From positions 248,001 to 312,000 of the forward strand of contig NC_037261.1 of the NCBI RefSeq assembly GCF_000002425.4: a stretch of DNA of 64,000 nt. Direction: 5' to 3'. The DNA comes from Physcomitrium patens (Eukaryota; Streptophyta; Bryopsida; Funariales; Funariaceae). The translations under genes and the position numbers were made by a program. Positions 35,650 to 47,229 of the stretch are shown one piece after another. Position 1 is the stretch's first letter. The number at the start of each line of letters is the position of its first letter. The notes beneath the pieces were generated by a model. The model was not told where the DNA came from. It saw nothing but the letters and a program-made list of their open reading frames with translations, and made no database searches.

Positions 35650-37328
35650 TCAGAGGTTCAAATTGAGTTGCTCAACATCCAGATCAAAGATGAGATCTTG
35701 GGACACATGTAAGACCCCGATCTTAATCCAAACTCCATTCACCTGGCGAACCACCAGACAAACATTGGCAGGGACTTCCTCGTTACCAGAGAGTGCCACG
35801 ATATTCAATGTACCATCGCTGTTCGCCACAAATCCTTTCATTGAGCTTTTTCCCATAAACAGGAGTTTTGCTCTATTCATTGCATACTCATCAGCAGAGT
35901 CTGGGTCGTAGTTCGGTTTCACTGTCCTCATCCCAGTGAGGTCCACCTCACCACGAGCCTTCACTTAACCATCGAGCAGGCACGCCCGCCCATTGGATCC
36001 GAACACCTTGGATTGACGAAAGTTGTATGATTTAATAGGCAGAAACGAAATGATCACCGATTTTGTCTTGGTGGTGATCAAGAGGTCCGACTCCTCAACC
36101 TTGATGTCAGTTATACAGTTTGAAATGGTCATAACCACTTGTAAGTCGGCTGTGACTTCTGGGAGCGCATGTCCGTGTTGAGAGTACCACGTCGCAGTGA
36201 CAAACTGGGCGAGCTTCTGAGGCGACATGGCCTTGGCTGTCTTGCATATCGTGTCTTTAACGATATTTCGTATGAAACCTCCAGCTCGATGCCCAGAAGG
36301 GTCAAAATTGAATAGACCCGGTCCTGTGGATATAGGCACCCCCTTGTCCCTCTCATCGCTTCGCGAATGAGCGGAATGACGTTAGGATTGACATCAAGTG
36401 CCCGCTCGGATTTCCTGCTCAATTCTGCCCCTAAAACAGCGTGACACGTAGAAAAGGGAACCTCACTAGCTAACTTGACTGCCAGTGTACCGAATTCAGA
36501 ATAGCTCTCCTCAAAAACGAGCCCAAGAGACCATTCGGAAACAGACGGAATGTCCTCAACCTTACACACTTCTTGATTGCTTCCACCATATTTGTTTCGG
36601 GTCAAACACTTTGAGATCATGTCAGCATGTTCTGCCCTCATTTTCAGAAAAGTAATGATGTCTGAAGACTCTTGCACTGCCCGTGCGAGGGGGAACGCAT
36701 GAACAAAAGACTTCTTGCCAAAGGTATAAGCAGCTTCCTGCACAATCCAGACTCGATCGTAGCACGCACCCTTGTTATCTCCTTCCAAGATCGGAGGGAT
36801 GTACATGTCGAGGCCGTTCAAGAACACCAGGCATTTTGTTGCACGGGAATAGTAATAACCCATCTCAGCCAGTTGAAGTGATTTCATCTTTTGGTCTTCC
36901 TGTTCTACACAGACGCAATCAATCCAGACATGAGCCATGCTCATCTGGGCACAGATATCTAACGTAGCTACGAAAGAGGCCATGCTACATGACTTAATGG
37001 ACCGTCTTGTTCTTTAGAAACTAGATGTTGCCTCTTGCTCTCGTGAGACCAGATCCTCCTTTTGCCCGTGAGACCAGATCTCATCCACTTCGAATTTGTT
37101 CTCATGCGACCAGACGTATGATATAATACAATAGTTGTCCAAATCTCTCGGGAAGGACTGCGTATGAATTTCTAACGTATCGACATGGTAGGATGCCAAA
37201 CTAACTTTGACATCAATCAATTTATTGGGGACCTTCCAATTCGTGTGTGCATCCATGTATTCTCTCCCAGACTGCTTGACGAAATGCTCGGTTTTGGCTT
37301 TGGTTTCTTCACCCGAGTCGAGTAAATC
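35650..37328 (-). pseudogene. HET-domain (heterokaryon-incompatibility-like) gene remnant
   Basis: Three signature motifs of the HET domain occur in order on the minus strand: IISYVW (37110-37127), VWIDCVCVEQ with AEMGYYYSRA (about 36929-36840), and RVWIVQEAAY (about 36755-36726). The later PQDRVYSILTLLGIE motif is also typical. HET domains trigger a cell-death response in fungal non-self recognition; what plant versions do is not established. The gene is broken by TAA at 37014-37016 inside the domain, a frameshift at about 36230-36270, and TAA at 35965-35967; the frame continues to a final stop at 35650. A good 3' splice site (pyrimidine tract then CAG) ends at 37329, so the first exon lies upstream. 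GC content is far above the flanking repeats. Confidence 0.72.
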
Positions 37329-37496
37329 CTGAGTAGAAGTGAGGAAAAGGACGGGAGTTACATTTCAAAAACTCCTCCATTGAAATTAAAATCAAAATCT
37401 AAACGGTTGTTGTAGTCAAGCATACAGAGTAAATTGTTTCACTGTATATGAAAACAAAACGCAGTCCTCTTTCAATTTTATCTTGCAATCTTCAGA

Positions 37497-37612
37497 CTAT
37501 GACCCTAGCGCAGAATGCAAACAAAACTTGGAAAGACACCTGGTGCAAAACCAACTTCCGAAGTACCTGACGCATTTCAAAGGGTGAGCGGGATTATCAA
37601 ATTCATTCGCTT
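37497..37612 (-). other. Possible upstream Cys-rich exon of the HET-like gene
   Basis: The minus strand encodes NEFDNPAHPLKCVRYFGSW followed by FCTRCLSKFC, a Cys cluster of zinc-binding appearance, closing at TAG (37497-37499). It lies about 170-280 bases upstream of the candidate 3' splice site. No convincing donor was identified, so membership in the gene is speculative. Confidence 0.25.
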
Positions 37613-39300
37613 GTATCCTGTGTAACCTTGAGTAAATTGTCTTCAGGTTTCAAAGCACAATTAATCATCTCTAGCAGACTTATCTGTACAATTGCAGCCT
37701 ACAATCCGCATGGGATTCGAAAGAAGGATGCTTGCCACGCTTGAACTGCACGCACGACGTGAAAGCTCAGCCTTGCAACTATTAAGCGCCTGCCAAGATG
37801 AGAAAGATCAGTGTCAGCGCCTGGATCACAAAGTCCAGGAGAATAGAGTAACCAAAGACAGTACAGATCAGGGTATAGCACAAATTCAATCCACACCTCA
37901 GCACCAACCACCCAGCTATTCCCATCAGAATTCACCGACAACCTACACCGACTACAATCCCATTGCTCGAATCGCAGATTTTTCCTAAATTATTAAAATC
38001 ACCATAAACAGGTAAGTGAATCGCTTACAATCAGAACTTGTGCACGCGAGATGATCCAAGCGTGCGCTTCCTCCCCAAGCCTCCAGCTAATCACATCAAG
38101 GTCCACCATGACTTATTCTGAAACACGGTCATGAGCTTCATTCTCAAGTCCACCAAGAAAACAAGGTTGAAGAGTCTGCGCTCTGAGAAAGATGGGGAGG
38201 AAGACCTCATCCATCCAGACAGCATGTCAGAATAACAATGGAAGCATGCTTGGGAGTCGTCTGTTGATTGCATGATCTAGTGGAACGATCTAGATGCAAT
38301 CAATTGGAAAGATCAAGTGCCCGATACATAAATTAGAACTACCCTAAACTACCCTGGTATTGCAATCCCGCTTCGTGCCCACGTGGACTTCTCTGAGCTT
38401 CAAACTAGGATTCCTGACTGTCTCCGGTTCTGAACTTTGCGCGAGATGAAGGGTTCTCTCCACACCAGCGCAACCACTTGCACTCTTTTTTATTTCCAAA
38501 ATTACCTCGTTTGGATCTCAAATGTTTCATAATGATCGTCAATTGTTGTATTTGTTAACACCTCGAATGGAACTCAAAGTGCGGCAAATGGGACTGTCAC
38601 GTCATCATCACATGGCAGATCCTACAGCAAGCAGGCAAATATTAGGTCATAATTCGGAATGTTCAAGTGAAATATGTTCATCTCAATCACTGACAATAGC
38701 GTCTTCTCCTGCTGCTCAACGAAGCTATCAAGCACTTCACCAGCCTTTCCCATTGCACCATCTGAATCTAGGTCACGGTTTGCATGAGAATCTGAGCCCA
38801 ATTGACACCATTTCCATGTCCACTCCTGTCGAAGACGCCTCCACCAAAGAAACCTTCATGATGCAAACGAAACGCTGACCCCTTGTCTCAGACCTTCAAT
38901 AGAGAATAGAAAAATATACTTCTAGTTGTAATGTGCTGTCGTTTGCTCACAAACAGCTTTTCTATTTCTTAAAGTTTACTTTCTGCCAACACAGATTGTA
39001 ACACACACACACAAGGTCTGCTGATACCCATGCAATGTCATCCAAAAAATTTATCTACCCATTCTCAGGTTGATTTTATAAATCTTCTAAATTCATATAT
39101 ACAAAAGTCTAAATTTTAAGGTATTTAGTCGACACCCATTCCTATCCATTCTTAAACATTGAATTTATCTTAGTAATTATTGAATATTTACATAATCATA
39201 ACAAGCGAACCATTTTCTCCCTATTTAACAATCTTAGAATCTCGGAAGAGAATGTCAATTTCAAAAGATTTGAGGACTTGCGGACACTCCCTTGAAACAG
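37613..39300. other. GC-richer region, no recognised gene
   Basis: Composition resembles the genes on either side more than the repeats. It contains open frames at 37692-37988 (+), 38131-38235 (+) and 38522-38878 (+), but no family is recognised. A donor-like CAG|GTAAGT word is at about 38008-38016. It could hold an unrecognised gene, exons or old gene debris. A short (CA)n run is at 39001-39014. Confidence 0.35.
38522..38878 (+). CDS. Hypothetical open frame, 118 codons
   Basis: Starts ATG at 38522 and ends TGA. The peptide is rich in His, Ser, Gln and Met (for example LSRHHHMADP and HQPFPLHHLNLGHGL), with no signal peptide, membrane segment or family motif that I recognise. It may be chance, since the region is GC-richer and stop-poor. 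Confidence 0.2.
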   Translation: MFHNDRQLLYLLTPRMELKVRQMGLSRHHHMADPTASRQILGHNSECSSEICSSQSLTIASSPAAQRSYQALHQPFPLHHLNLGHGLHENLSPIDTISMSTPVEDASTKETFMMQTKR

Positions 39301-39315
39301 AAATGCATTGTAATT

Positions 39316-39321
39316 TTTATT
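39316..39321 (-). promoter_or_regulatory. Candidate polyadenylation signal of the hydrolase gene
   Basis: AATAAA on the minus strand, about 350 bases past the stop codon at 39668. Plausible distance, but a single hexamer in plant DNA is weak evidence. Confidence 0.25.
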
Positions 39322-39667
39322 CCAATAACAATCCTTGAGATCAAAAAATTGAACAAGGCAAAGCCTGTAATGAGCCGGGGCAGTACATCAATATCTTAAT
39401 GTCGACACTTAAAGATTCCTAATCTCAAGATCTATGGACGGTTCAAAGTCAGAACCATCCAAGGTTTCAAATTTTCACTGCACTACAAATGTAACTGAAT
39501 GCTTGCCATCGGTCAAGTAACTGGAGAGCCAATCTGGCGGCACCCAAATCCTATGCTTTTCACAATTAAAATCGTTGATGATCAAAAGCTCCACAAATTA
39601 TGCAACCGATCTCAAACGACGATTTAAAGCTTTCTAACTAAAGTAACATCATGCAAGTAGCTCTACT

Positions 39668-42600
39668 TTATACTTCAAGGATCTCTTCAGGTAGTTCGAA
39701 CCGAGATCCCCCAGGCAAATAGTTCCGACAGGCATAGAATAGTGCATCATGAAACTTGGGAGCATTATCCAAAAACACGAAGTGACCAGCCTGCAATGAG
39801 AGATCAACAGCGTAGAAAAATAAGCAAACTCTGCATGGGACTTTCAATATACGCAGAACTCAATTGAGTTAAGTAGAGCTGGTAACTTGTCAGTGACCCT
39901 ACCAGGACGATATAAATTGAGGGGTTCAACTTTTAGCTACTTAGTGCACGTGTTCATGCGAAAACAGAATCATTGGCATCAGCAGTAATCAGCATATCAG
40001 CAACAGAATAGTATGTACCCTGGGCACACGAAGAATTTCACATGGAAGATTTGATCCCAATCGTTTCCGAGCTTCCTTTGCACCTTCGAAATTCATCCAG
40101 TCGTGCGTGCCATAAATGAATGAGGTCGGGACTTTCCAATTTGGTGCACTGCACTCATCACAGCAAAATTTTCTTCCTTAAATATTTCAAAAACACTCTA
40201 AGACTCAGAATTAGCATTACAGTTAGTTACAATCAACAACAACGTTTCGCTATCAAAAAACAGTACAAATATGACGAAAGGGGACAATCACAAAAGGAGT
40301 GTCAACGCATGAAACATGGCCAAAAGAGCAAGGACGACAAATTATAGTTCAGAAGTATCATTCCCGATAGAGAATGAAGCTTCACTGCATCCATACCTAT
40401 CCACAAGAGGTGTACGGGCTAAGGCTCCGAAGGAAAATATGTAGTTAAGGCAAAGTTCCCCACTTGCTTTAGCAGCAGCTGTATGAAAGATGTAATCTGC
40501 CAATAGGGAGGCCAGTTTATAGGTAATCATAATTGGTATATGAGAGTCTTGATTGCTCAGAAATGTGGTCATAGCCATGGCCATATTGTAATATTCACAT
40601 TATCTCCAAATCAAGACAATACAAAGACGCTTCGCAACTTTGCTAACATCGGATGAGTATATTAGTACAGTATACCGAGATTAAACTCATGATAAAGCTT
40701 ACCTGATAGCAACTTGGTCTCTACATCAGATAAAGGATCGCGTTGTTCAGAATTTCCAAACCTTCTTACAGCATACCCATTAACCAACTTCGGACCCCAC
40801 GGTCCTAACCCCCTGTAGCCGATGAAAACCACATTTACTAACTTTACAACAACTAATATTGTCGGTGTGAAGGCACAATGGCCAGAAGCGACCGCACTAC
40901 GAAGCACTAGAAATATTACTAATCTATGAAGCATGGGTCATTCCGCACAAAAGACTAAACGAATGTTATTAGATTCTGTATGATAAAAACTACACAGTAA
41001 CTTGCATACCATTAACATAGTCTCACCTTATGATTTTTTGTGGAGTGAAATTGGATTCCCAGAGGCAGTTGATCAGAACCCCTGGCCATGTTGATTTAAA
41101 TTTCATAATTCTATCAGAATCAACATTAAAACCTGCTGGACCCACTAGCACAAGATGCTTTACATGATCCGGATACTGCACAAACAAGAGACATCAAACG
41201 GATGAAATACGGCTGGTTCGTCCCCTGAATTTAAACCTCCTCCATTTGCGAGGGAAAAGTATGATACAGTGAAAACTCGCTTAGCACCACTAACAAACAC
41301 AAAATTCCACCCAAAGTGTACAAATAATGTCGTCAAAAACGATTCTGAACTAAAGCCATCGAACAATCTTCTACAAACATGATATTTGGGAACCCAAGTT
41401 CGCTTGATAAAACGAACAAACCTTTAAAGCATATCGTGAAGCAACATATCCTCCCAGCGAGTGACCCAGCAGGATAAAGTCGCCTAGTTGTTTAGCTTTC
41501 CGCCACTCCTCCAGCGATTCAACAAACCATGATTCTGCCTCTGAAAGACACCAGAGCAATCAGCAACACTACTTCCATTCATAGGACATAAGCGAATGAA
41601 CCGGTTCATTATAGTAAAGAAATGATGCAAAAATTAACAATTTTCCGAACCAAAGGGTCTCGCATATTAAGTGACCCCAGTCATGAACCAAACGAAACAA
41701 GACCATGCCATGCAAGACGATTACACCATTATGTATTGATACACGAGATATCAAGGCTGAAGTAAATCTCGAGTTGCTTCACCCGTAGTGCGACACCCAA
41801 CACATCCAGCAAAAAGTGTATGATTGTTTACGATATCGAAAATCAACGAGACGTGAGGTAGTATTACTTACCTTCTGTATTTTTACAAGTAAAATCCGGT
41901 CGGCTTGAGGCACCCCACCTGCCATACACAGGAAGAAATATACCCAATGTAAGCTACACATGACTGGCTACACCACCACAGGCCAGGAACTACCCACCAC
42001 AACTGCATTGCTTTGCGCAGCATTCCGAAGCACGTCAAACCTAATTATGTGAATTGGGGTAGACAAAACATGAGATGACGATGCAGAGTTCTCACCCAAT
42101 TTGATCAATAGCAATGACTCGAAACTTCGAAGCCAGTGCATCAAAATTACGGAAGAAGAACCCTTGAGAAGCAGCGTAGCCGTGCACAAGCACTATTGTT
42201 GGCGCATCAGGTTTGTCAAAAGTCACTGTATTGATAAAGCGAGGCTCATTGCTAACAGACCTGAACCAGCTAACTTTTGAGCCTGGCGGCCCAGCTCCAA
42301 TGTTCACTTGTTCCACCACATATGGGGTCCTGCAAATAAATACGAGATTCCAAAACATTAATACCGAACACCTACAACTGCTTAAGTTAGTAGGGGAATA
42401 TCATACTTCACAGTCAACGAAAAATCAAGATAGCTCGATCGCTCTGATAATCTCCAATGCATCTCTTTGAATGCAATTCATTAATAATTCGGACTAATAA
42501 TTGGAAATCTCATTCAAGATATCAGACCCTGCAGAGAAACTACAATTAACCTCACCAGGTACTGAGGAATGCAACAGGATTGCGATTTTCCGCAAACAAT

Positions 42601-43106
42601 ATAGCTGCATAGGTTTTAAACAGAAGGGAGCATCTGACCATTATGCCTCGATTTTTAAAAATTACACACGAATTAAAGGAACGCTTCACAAAGTGACAAC
42701 ATGGAGTTCGACAATTCAGGCACATAACTCCGTCAATCCTTTGTTTATCTGTGGCGTGATTTTAAGTATGAGTTTCGCGCTCATTTGCAAAAATAATCTC
42801 AGTGCTCTGATTGTAAGTTGCCACAGCACCAATACATCGATTCAGCTGGAATTCAGAACTCCTCAGACAAGAAGAAGAAGGAGAAGAAGAAAGATTGCGA
42901 GACAAGAAAAACACTCACTTCACAAGAGTGAGAAGCTCTTTTTCAGATTTAATAATCTCCTCCCGGGAGGTAGGACTCCATGTTAAAAGTTTCGAGATCG
43001 CCGCCATAATAGACTGCTTCTGAACCTCCCCCGTCACTGCCCCAGTCGCTCCAGCCTCCGCCTTACCCATGGCTTCGGACATTATCCGCCGAGGAACAAA
43101 TCGCAT
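39668..43106 (-). CDS. Alpha/beta hydrolase, CGI-58/At4g24160-like lysophospholipid acyltransferase
   Basis: Nine exons (minus): 43106-42919, 42329-42096, 41918-41872, 41540-41422, 41175-41027, 40812-40703, 40496-40397, 40148-40019, 39790-39668. All eight introns are GT-AG, phases agree, and the CDS is 1200 nt (399 residues plus TAA). Features: HGYAAS oxyanion region (His112), GHSLGG nucleophile elbow (Ser184), GTHDW acid (Asp332), and AGHFVFLD with the catalytic His362 and an HX4D motif ending at Asp367. The Arabidopsis homologue At4g24160 is known as a lysophosphatidic acid acyltransferase with lipase activity in lipid-droplet and phospholipid homeostasis, and is 418 residues long. The N-terminal 60 residues are variable, as usual. 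I chose ATG 43106 as the first ATG of the open frame. No disruptions, so probably functional. Confidence 0.93.
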
Positions 43107-43258
43107 ATCCTTTCTCTCCTTCCTCTTTCTCGCGACCACTCAAAACATCCAAAACAAAACCCTACCGAGAAACCCAAAATGCCACAACTCTCCACCAATC
43201 TTTCCAAAAACTGCACCCCTCAATCCCAACACAATTCTTCACGTATGAAGCTAAGAAA

Positions 43259-43264
<6 letters not shown>

Positions 43265-43294
<30 letters not shown>
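43265..43294. repeat. (CT)n/(GA)n microsatellite upstream of the hydrolase
   Basis: An uninterrupted CT run on the plus strand, thus GA on the transcript strand, about 160-190 bases before the ATG. GA/CT repeats are common in plant core promoters and 5' untranslated regions; it may mark the transcription start region of the hydrolase gene. Confidence 0.7.
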
Positions 43295-43297
<3 letters not shown>

Positions 43298-43801
43298 CGC
43301 TCGCTTGCGCGCTTGCTATGTTGCAAAGGGGCCAGCGGAGAGGAAACATAAATCCACCACAAGCATTCAACTTTCCCAACACTGAATTCAAAGGTACAGC
43401 GAGAGTAACTGTTGTAAAACCCAGCTTAGCAACGACCAGGAAGTGAAGAAGAAGAAGATGAGAAATTCTCCACATCCCCTCTCATCCCCTCATCCCCTGG
43501 AACGTGCCCCGCACTGCACTGCTCTGCACAGCGGGACACTGCCCCTTCGTTCTGTGCTGTTTCCTGCCGGCTTTCCGGGCTCCTCCCATGAATCGATTCT
43601 GCGTGAAATCTCCCTGGTCCCAAGTTGTACCGCACCTCGGGTTTCACCTGGTTCATTCATTTCGCCACACACCACTAGAATGGAAAAAGTAGGGAAGAAA
43701 GGGGGTTGGGACTTTTGTAGGGATAGGATTTGAATCTGGTGCAATGACCCACGCGTATTTCCAGGAACAATCGACCCCCTTTTTCTTGAAATGTTGGGAC
43801 G

Positions 43802-46145
43802 TTGGTCACTCCGATGCGTCCGCGTTCGGGTCACACAATATCCTCATTAGCATACACGAGGAACCTAAGCATCTTCATCTCACCGCGTCGCAACGGATTA
43901 TACAAGGCTTCACTCAGTGTGGAAGTGCACTATTCTTCGAGATGTTTTCACAGCTTGACGTGTAAATCCAAGCCTCAATGTGGGACACTCATCCCATCCT
44001 CGAAGAAAACGCCATCTTGTGGTTGCAATACTACACTTATGACTAATAGACCTGACAAACTGCCCATTTTGAGGGCGTTGGACGAGGAAGCATCGCATTT
44101 GGAATTTTCCCCCACTGACAAATTCTCCACTATACTCAAAGCCTCGGCCCTAACATCCTTTGGTGAGGCCATGGAAGAGGAGTTCAATGCGGAACAAGGA
44201 AACACCTCACAATATGTTCATTCAGAAGCTACTGACATACTGCAATGTGCACTGCTTACCATGACCCCTGAAGAAAAAGCGCACCTCTTACAACAAGGCA
44301 CAACACTGCCAAAAATGCCTACAATCAGCGGCATCCCTCCTGCCTTCTTCTCAGCCTCGGTGACCAGCATCACGACTACCTTATTCCCGGTCATGACCAC
44401 CCTCCATCAATCTCCCCCGCCCTCAGCGGACAATAAGCGCCTCTGACATGGTATTCCTTTTGCATGCTGGATTACATCCAGAAAACAACATAGGACAATT
44501 GCCAACACTTTTCTTCAGCAGCTACATACGTGATCAAGATTTCATAGCGTTCTTGCGAGATTTCAATACCATGGGCAAATGATTACCCAGCGTCGGATTC
44601 ACACCAAATTTCACAATTCCGCACATGTCTCCGAGCAAACGCCAAAGATTTATTCGAGTCACGCGCGGACTCCATCACCCTCAGCAGCTGAGCACCATTT
44701 CAAAATCTGGGCAAAAAGCTATTTGTCTCAGCGGACTAGCAAAATGTCGCATAGGATTTTCTTGGTAGTAAAAAATATAAGATCGGTGAAAACCTCAACC
44801 TGCACTTCTCGAGCCTCATCACGCATGCCAAACTAGCCACCAATGACAAAGGAAAATTCATGAGACGGATTGCTCGCGACCACTTCATTTGCTCTCTTCT
44901 ACCTGACCTCATGCTCAAAGCGGGAGTAAACCAATTCCTTAATGATGATGCCATGCTCAAACATCTGAAGATAAGCATGGCATTCTCTCGTAGCAATGAC
45001 ACGGGGAGATTGATACCACGACACAAACCATCACTAGTCACCACCCTCAAGGCAACCACCGAAGACCTTCCAGAACTCAAACTAAACAAACATGATTTTG
45101 ACCTGGCACTTGCAGGTATCACCAAACAACTACAAGCGCTTTGAGCCACCACAAATTGGCAGCATAGAAATGAAAGCAAACTAGTCTAGGGTGTCAAGAA
45201 AATCTCCGTCGCCCTTTGACCACTACCCTGCAGCATCGCCAACGATATGGGGCACAATGCCATGACATGTCCAGTGCGCCCTTTCATGCTCAACATGCTT
45301 CTTGAATTTTTCTGGCTACTGACACAATAGGCAGCACCCAAACCTTCAAACTAACCAACACATTTGTATTGCATTGTGGCTCAGATGTGTGCACTGCTCA
45401 AAGAACATGAAACAATGCCATGATGTCAACCACATTCTTTGCACTTACATTCTATGCTCTCAACTGCATGGCACCCTCACAAAAACTCATTGTTGTGAGA
45501 CCATAGGTGGTATGAGGACAGATCAACCTCATTAATAAGCAGTGCATAGTGGACACATGCTACAACCTTACTGTTATACCTCACAGGTTGGTGCACCTGC
45601 TAAACCTCAAAATCCAACCTACCAACATACAAGTTACCATTGCCAAAGGTACCTGGTATCAACCACTTGGAGTAGTAACCATGTACATTGTTATCTCAGA
45701 TTATAACTCCACCATAGTGGCCATAACCAATACAAGGGACAAAGTCCCCTTGGCCTGGACTGGCTCACCAAAAACTTCATGTATTCTTGATGTTGCATAG
45801 CACAAACTCACCATCAACTCTCAAGGAGCAATACCAAAAGTAGTCACAATGGAGGCTATCAATACATGGCCTGGCATGCATCTTTTCAATGTATCCATTA
45901 CACCACCAACATATATAGATGCTTACTATGATTGACCTACCCGCTTGAAATTAAAACCCATGGATAAACACATGTATACATGGATTATGCCTCCACTCAG
46001 CACCCAGGATGAAGCATCAGTAGCAAGAGCACAAAAAACCAAATTCTTACAAGCTTCAACTTTGCTACTCATTCCATCTCATTCACACACATTGCTAGCC
46101 AATAATATCATGGCAGTATGTCACTGGGTTGGGCAACAATACTAG
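43802..46145 (+). pseudogene. gag-protease remnant of another retroelement, GC-rich
   Basis: From about 44039 an open frame (to 44446) gives an unfamiliar gag-like N-terminus (RALDEEASHLEF, SFGEAMEEEFNAEQG). It is followed in shifting frames by CLRANAKDLFESRADSI, HFKIWAKSYLSQRTSKM, and an open block 44860-45144 (ARDHFICSLLPDLML). A zinc knuckle CSIANDMGHNAMTC (45229-45270) has Ala for the second Cys. A protease follows at 45540-45800: VDTCYNLTVIPHRLV, with Cys for the active-site Gly, and YQPLGVV. At least four frameshifts or stops. No RT, RNase H or integrase follows before 46.5 kb. It is divergent from the hydrolase gene and GC-rich like it. Confidence 0.6.
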
Positions 46146-46506
46146 CACATGACAATATAACTGATGTTGCTCCCATACAACAGAAGAGATATAGTGAATT
46201 GCTGAAGGAGCACACTGCTATCAAATACAAAATCAAGTGCTTGTTAGACACAAGTGTAGCAAGTTCTTTGTTGTCTCTGTAGGCAATTTGTGTGGTGCTA
46301 ATTGAAAAAAATAAAAATAAATAAACAGTTCAATTTGGTTTTGCTTTAACTATTAATAATTCAATGCCATTACCAAAAAAAAAAAAAAAATACTTATCCA
46401 CTTAAAAAAGAGACAATCTTCTTGTCAATTGACCTCGTAATTGGGTTTTGGCAATTATCATTAAAAGAGTCAGTAGAAGAAAAAACAACATTCATTTATA
46501 GAGAAG
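46146..46506. other. Transition from GC-rich island to repeats
   Basis: Bases up to about 46280 may be the tail of the gag-protease remnant. After that the DNA is AT-rich with a poly-A at 46375-46390. No gene. Confidence 0.4.
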
Positions 46507-47034
46507 TGTCACAAACATACATATTTACCTAAATAAGAAGTGTTAGGTAGAAGGTAAATGTAGATAGATTTGATATTATCTTGTTACAAAGATTTTGAGT
46601 AGCTTCATAGACATGTATTTGACTTTATTCATATTTATAGTTGATTGATAGATTAAAAACTTGGCTAACAATTAAACCATATGTTGCATGTATAGATAGC
46701 TTGTGTACAAGCATACAATGTAGCACACTTATAAAAAGCTTGCCTTGCAAGTTAAGACACATGTCTTACAAATTGAATATGTATTACAGGTTTATAGAAC
46801 ATCACTATGTAACTTCTAGTTAGATAGTATATACGAAGGCAAGAGTAAAGCCTTCTTCACTCTTACCAATGCCTTTCTAATCCTTAGTATTATTTCAAGA
46901 CTTTCTAATCTTCTTGTCTTTGGTAATAGCCATTCTAGTTTCATATTATACCATCTTTGAGTGATTTTGTAGTCTTTTTGAGTAACACAAGAGTATATTG
47001 ATCTTTTAGTTTTTTGAGATTCATATCCATGATA
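46507..47034 (+). repeat. 5' LTR of L1 copy D
   Basis: 528 bases, starting TGTCACAAACATAC and ending CATATCCATGATA, matching in length and ends the LTRs of copy C. The following GTTTGATAAGAGTATT resembles a mutated TGGTATCAGAGC primer site. Confidence 0.78.
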
Positions 47035-47229
47035 GTTTGATAAGAGTATTAATTTGTTGTTCTTATTTTGTTTTAAACATGAGTAGAGTATTCCACTTCT
47101 ATTATTGTGTTTTGAAGATTATGAACTATCTACCTTTAAATCAACTTTTAAAAAATGTAGACTATCATTCTTTCTAGAAATTTTCATTTTCTATTAAGAG
47201 TTGCAGATTATCTTCTTATAATTTGAATT

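Noticed and set aside
36672..36967. Plus-strand frames overlapping the HET region
   Set aside because: Antisense shadows of the HET-like frame; no motifs.
35650..37328. Fungal contamination as the source of the HET-like gene
   Set aside because: It lies between plant-type retroelements and about 2.3 kb from the end of a clear plant hydrolase gene in continuous sequence; contamination would need a misassembly, which cannot be tested here.
42213..42986. Plus-strand frames of 85 and 161 codons within the hydrolase gene
   Set aside because: Antisense to exon 2, intron 1 and exon 1; the minus-strand exon structure explains the region.
43162..43362. Open frame encoding an Arg-Glu repeat on the minus strand upstream of the hydrolase
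   Set aside because: Produced by the (GA)n microsatellite; lies in the probable 5' untranslated or promoter region.
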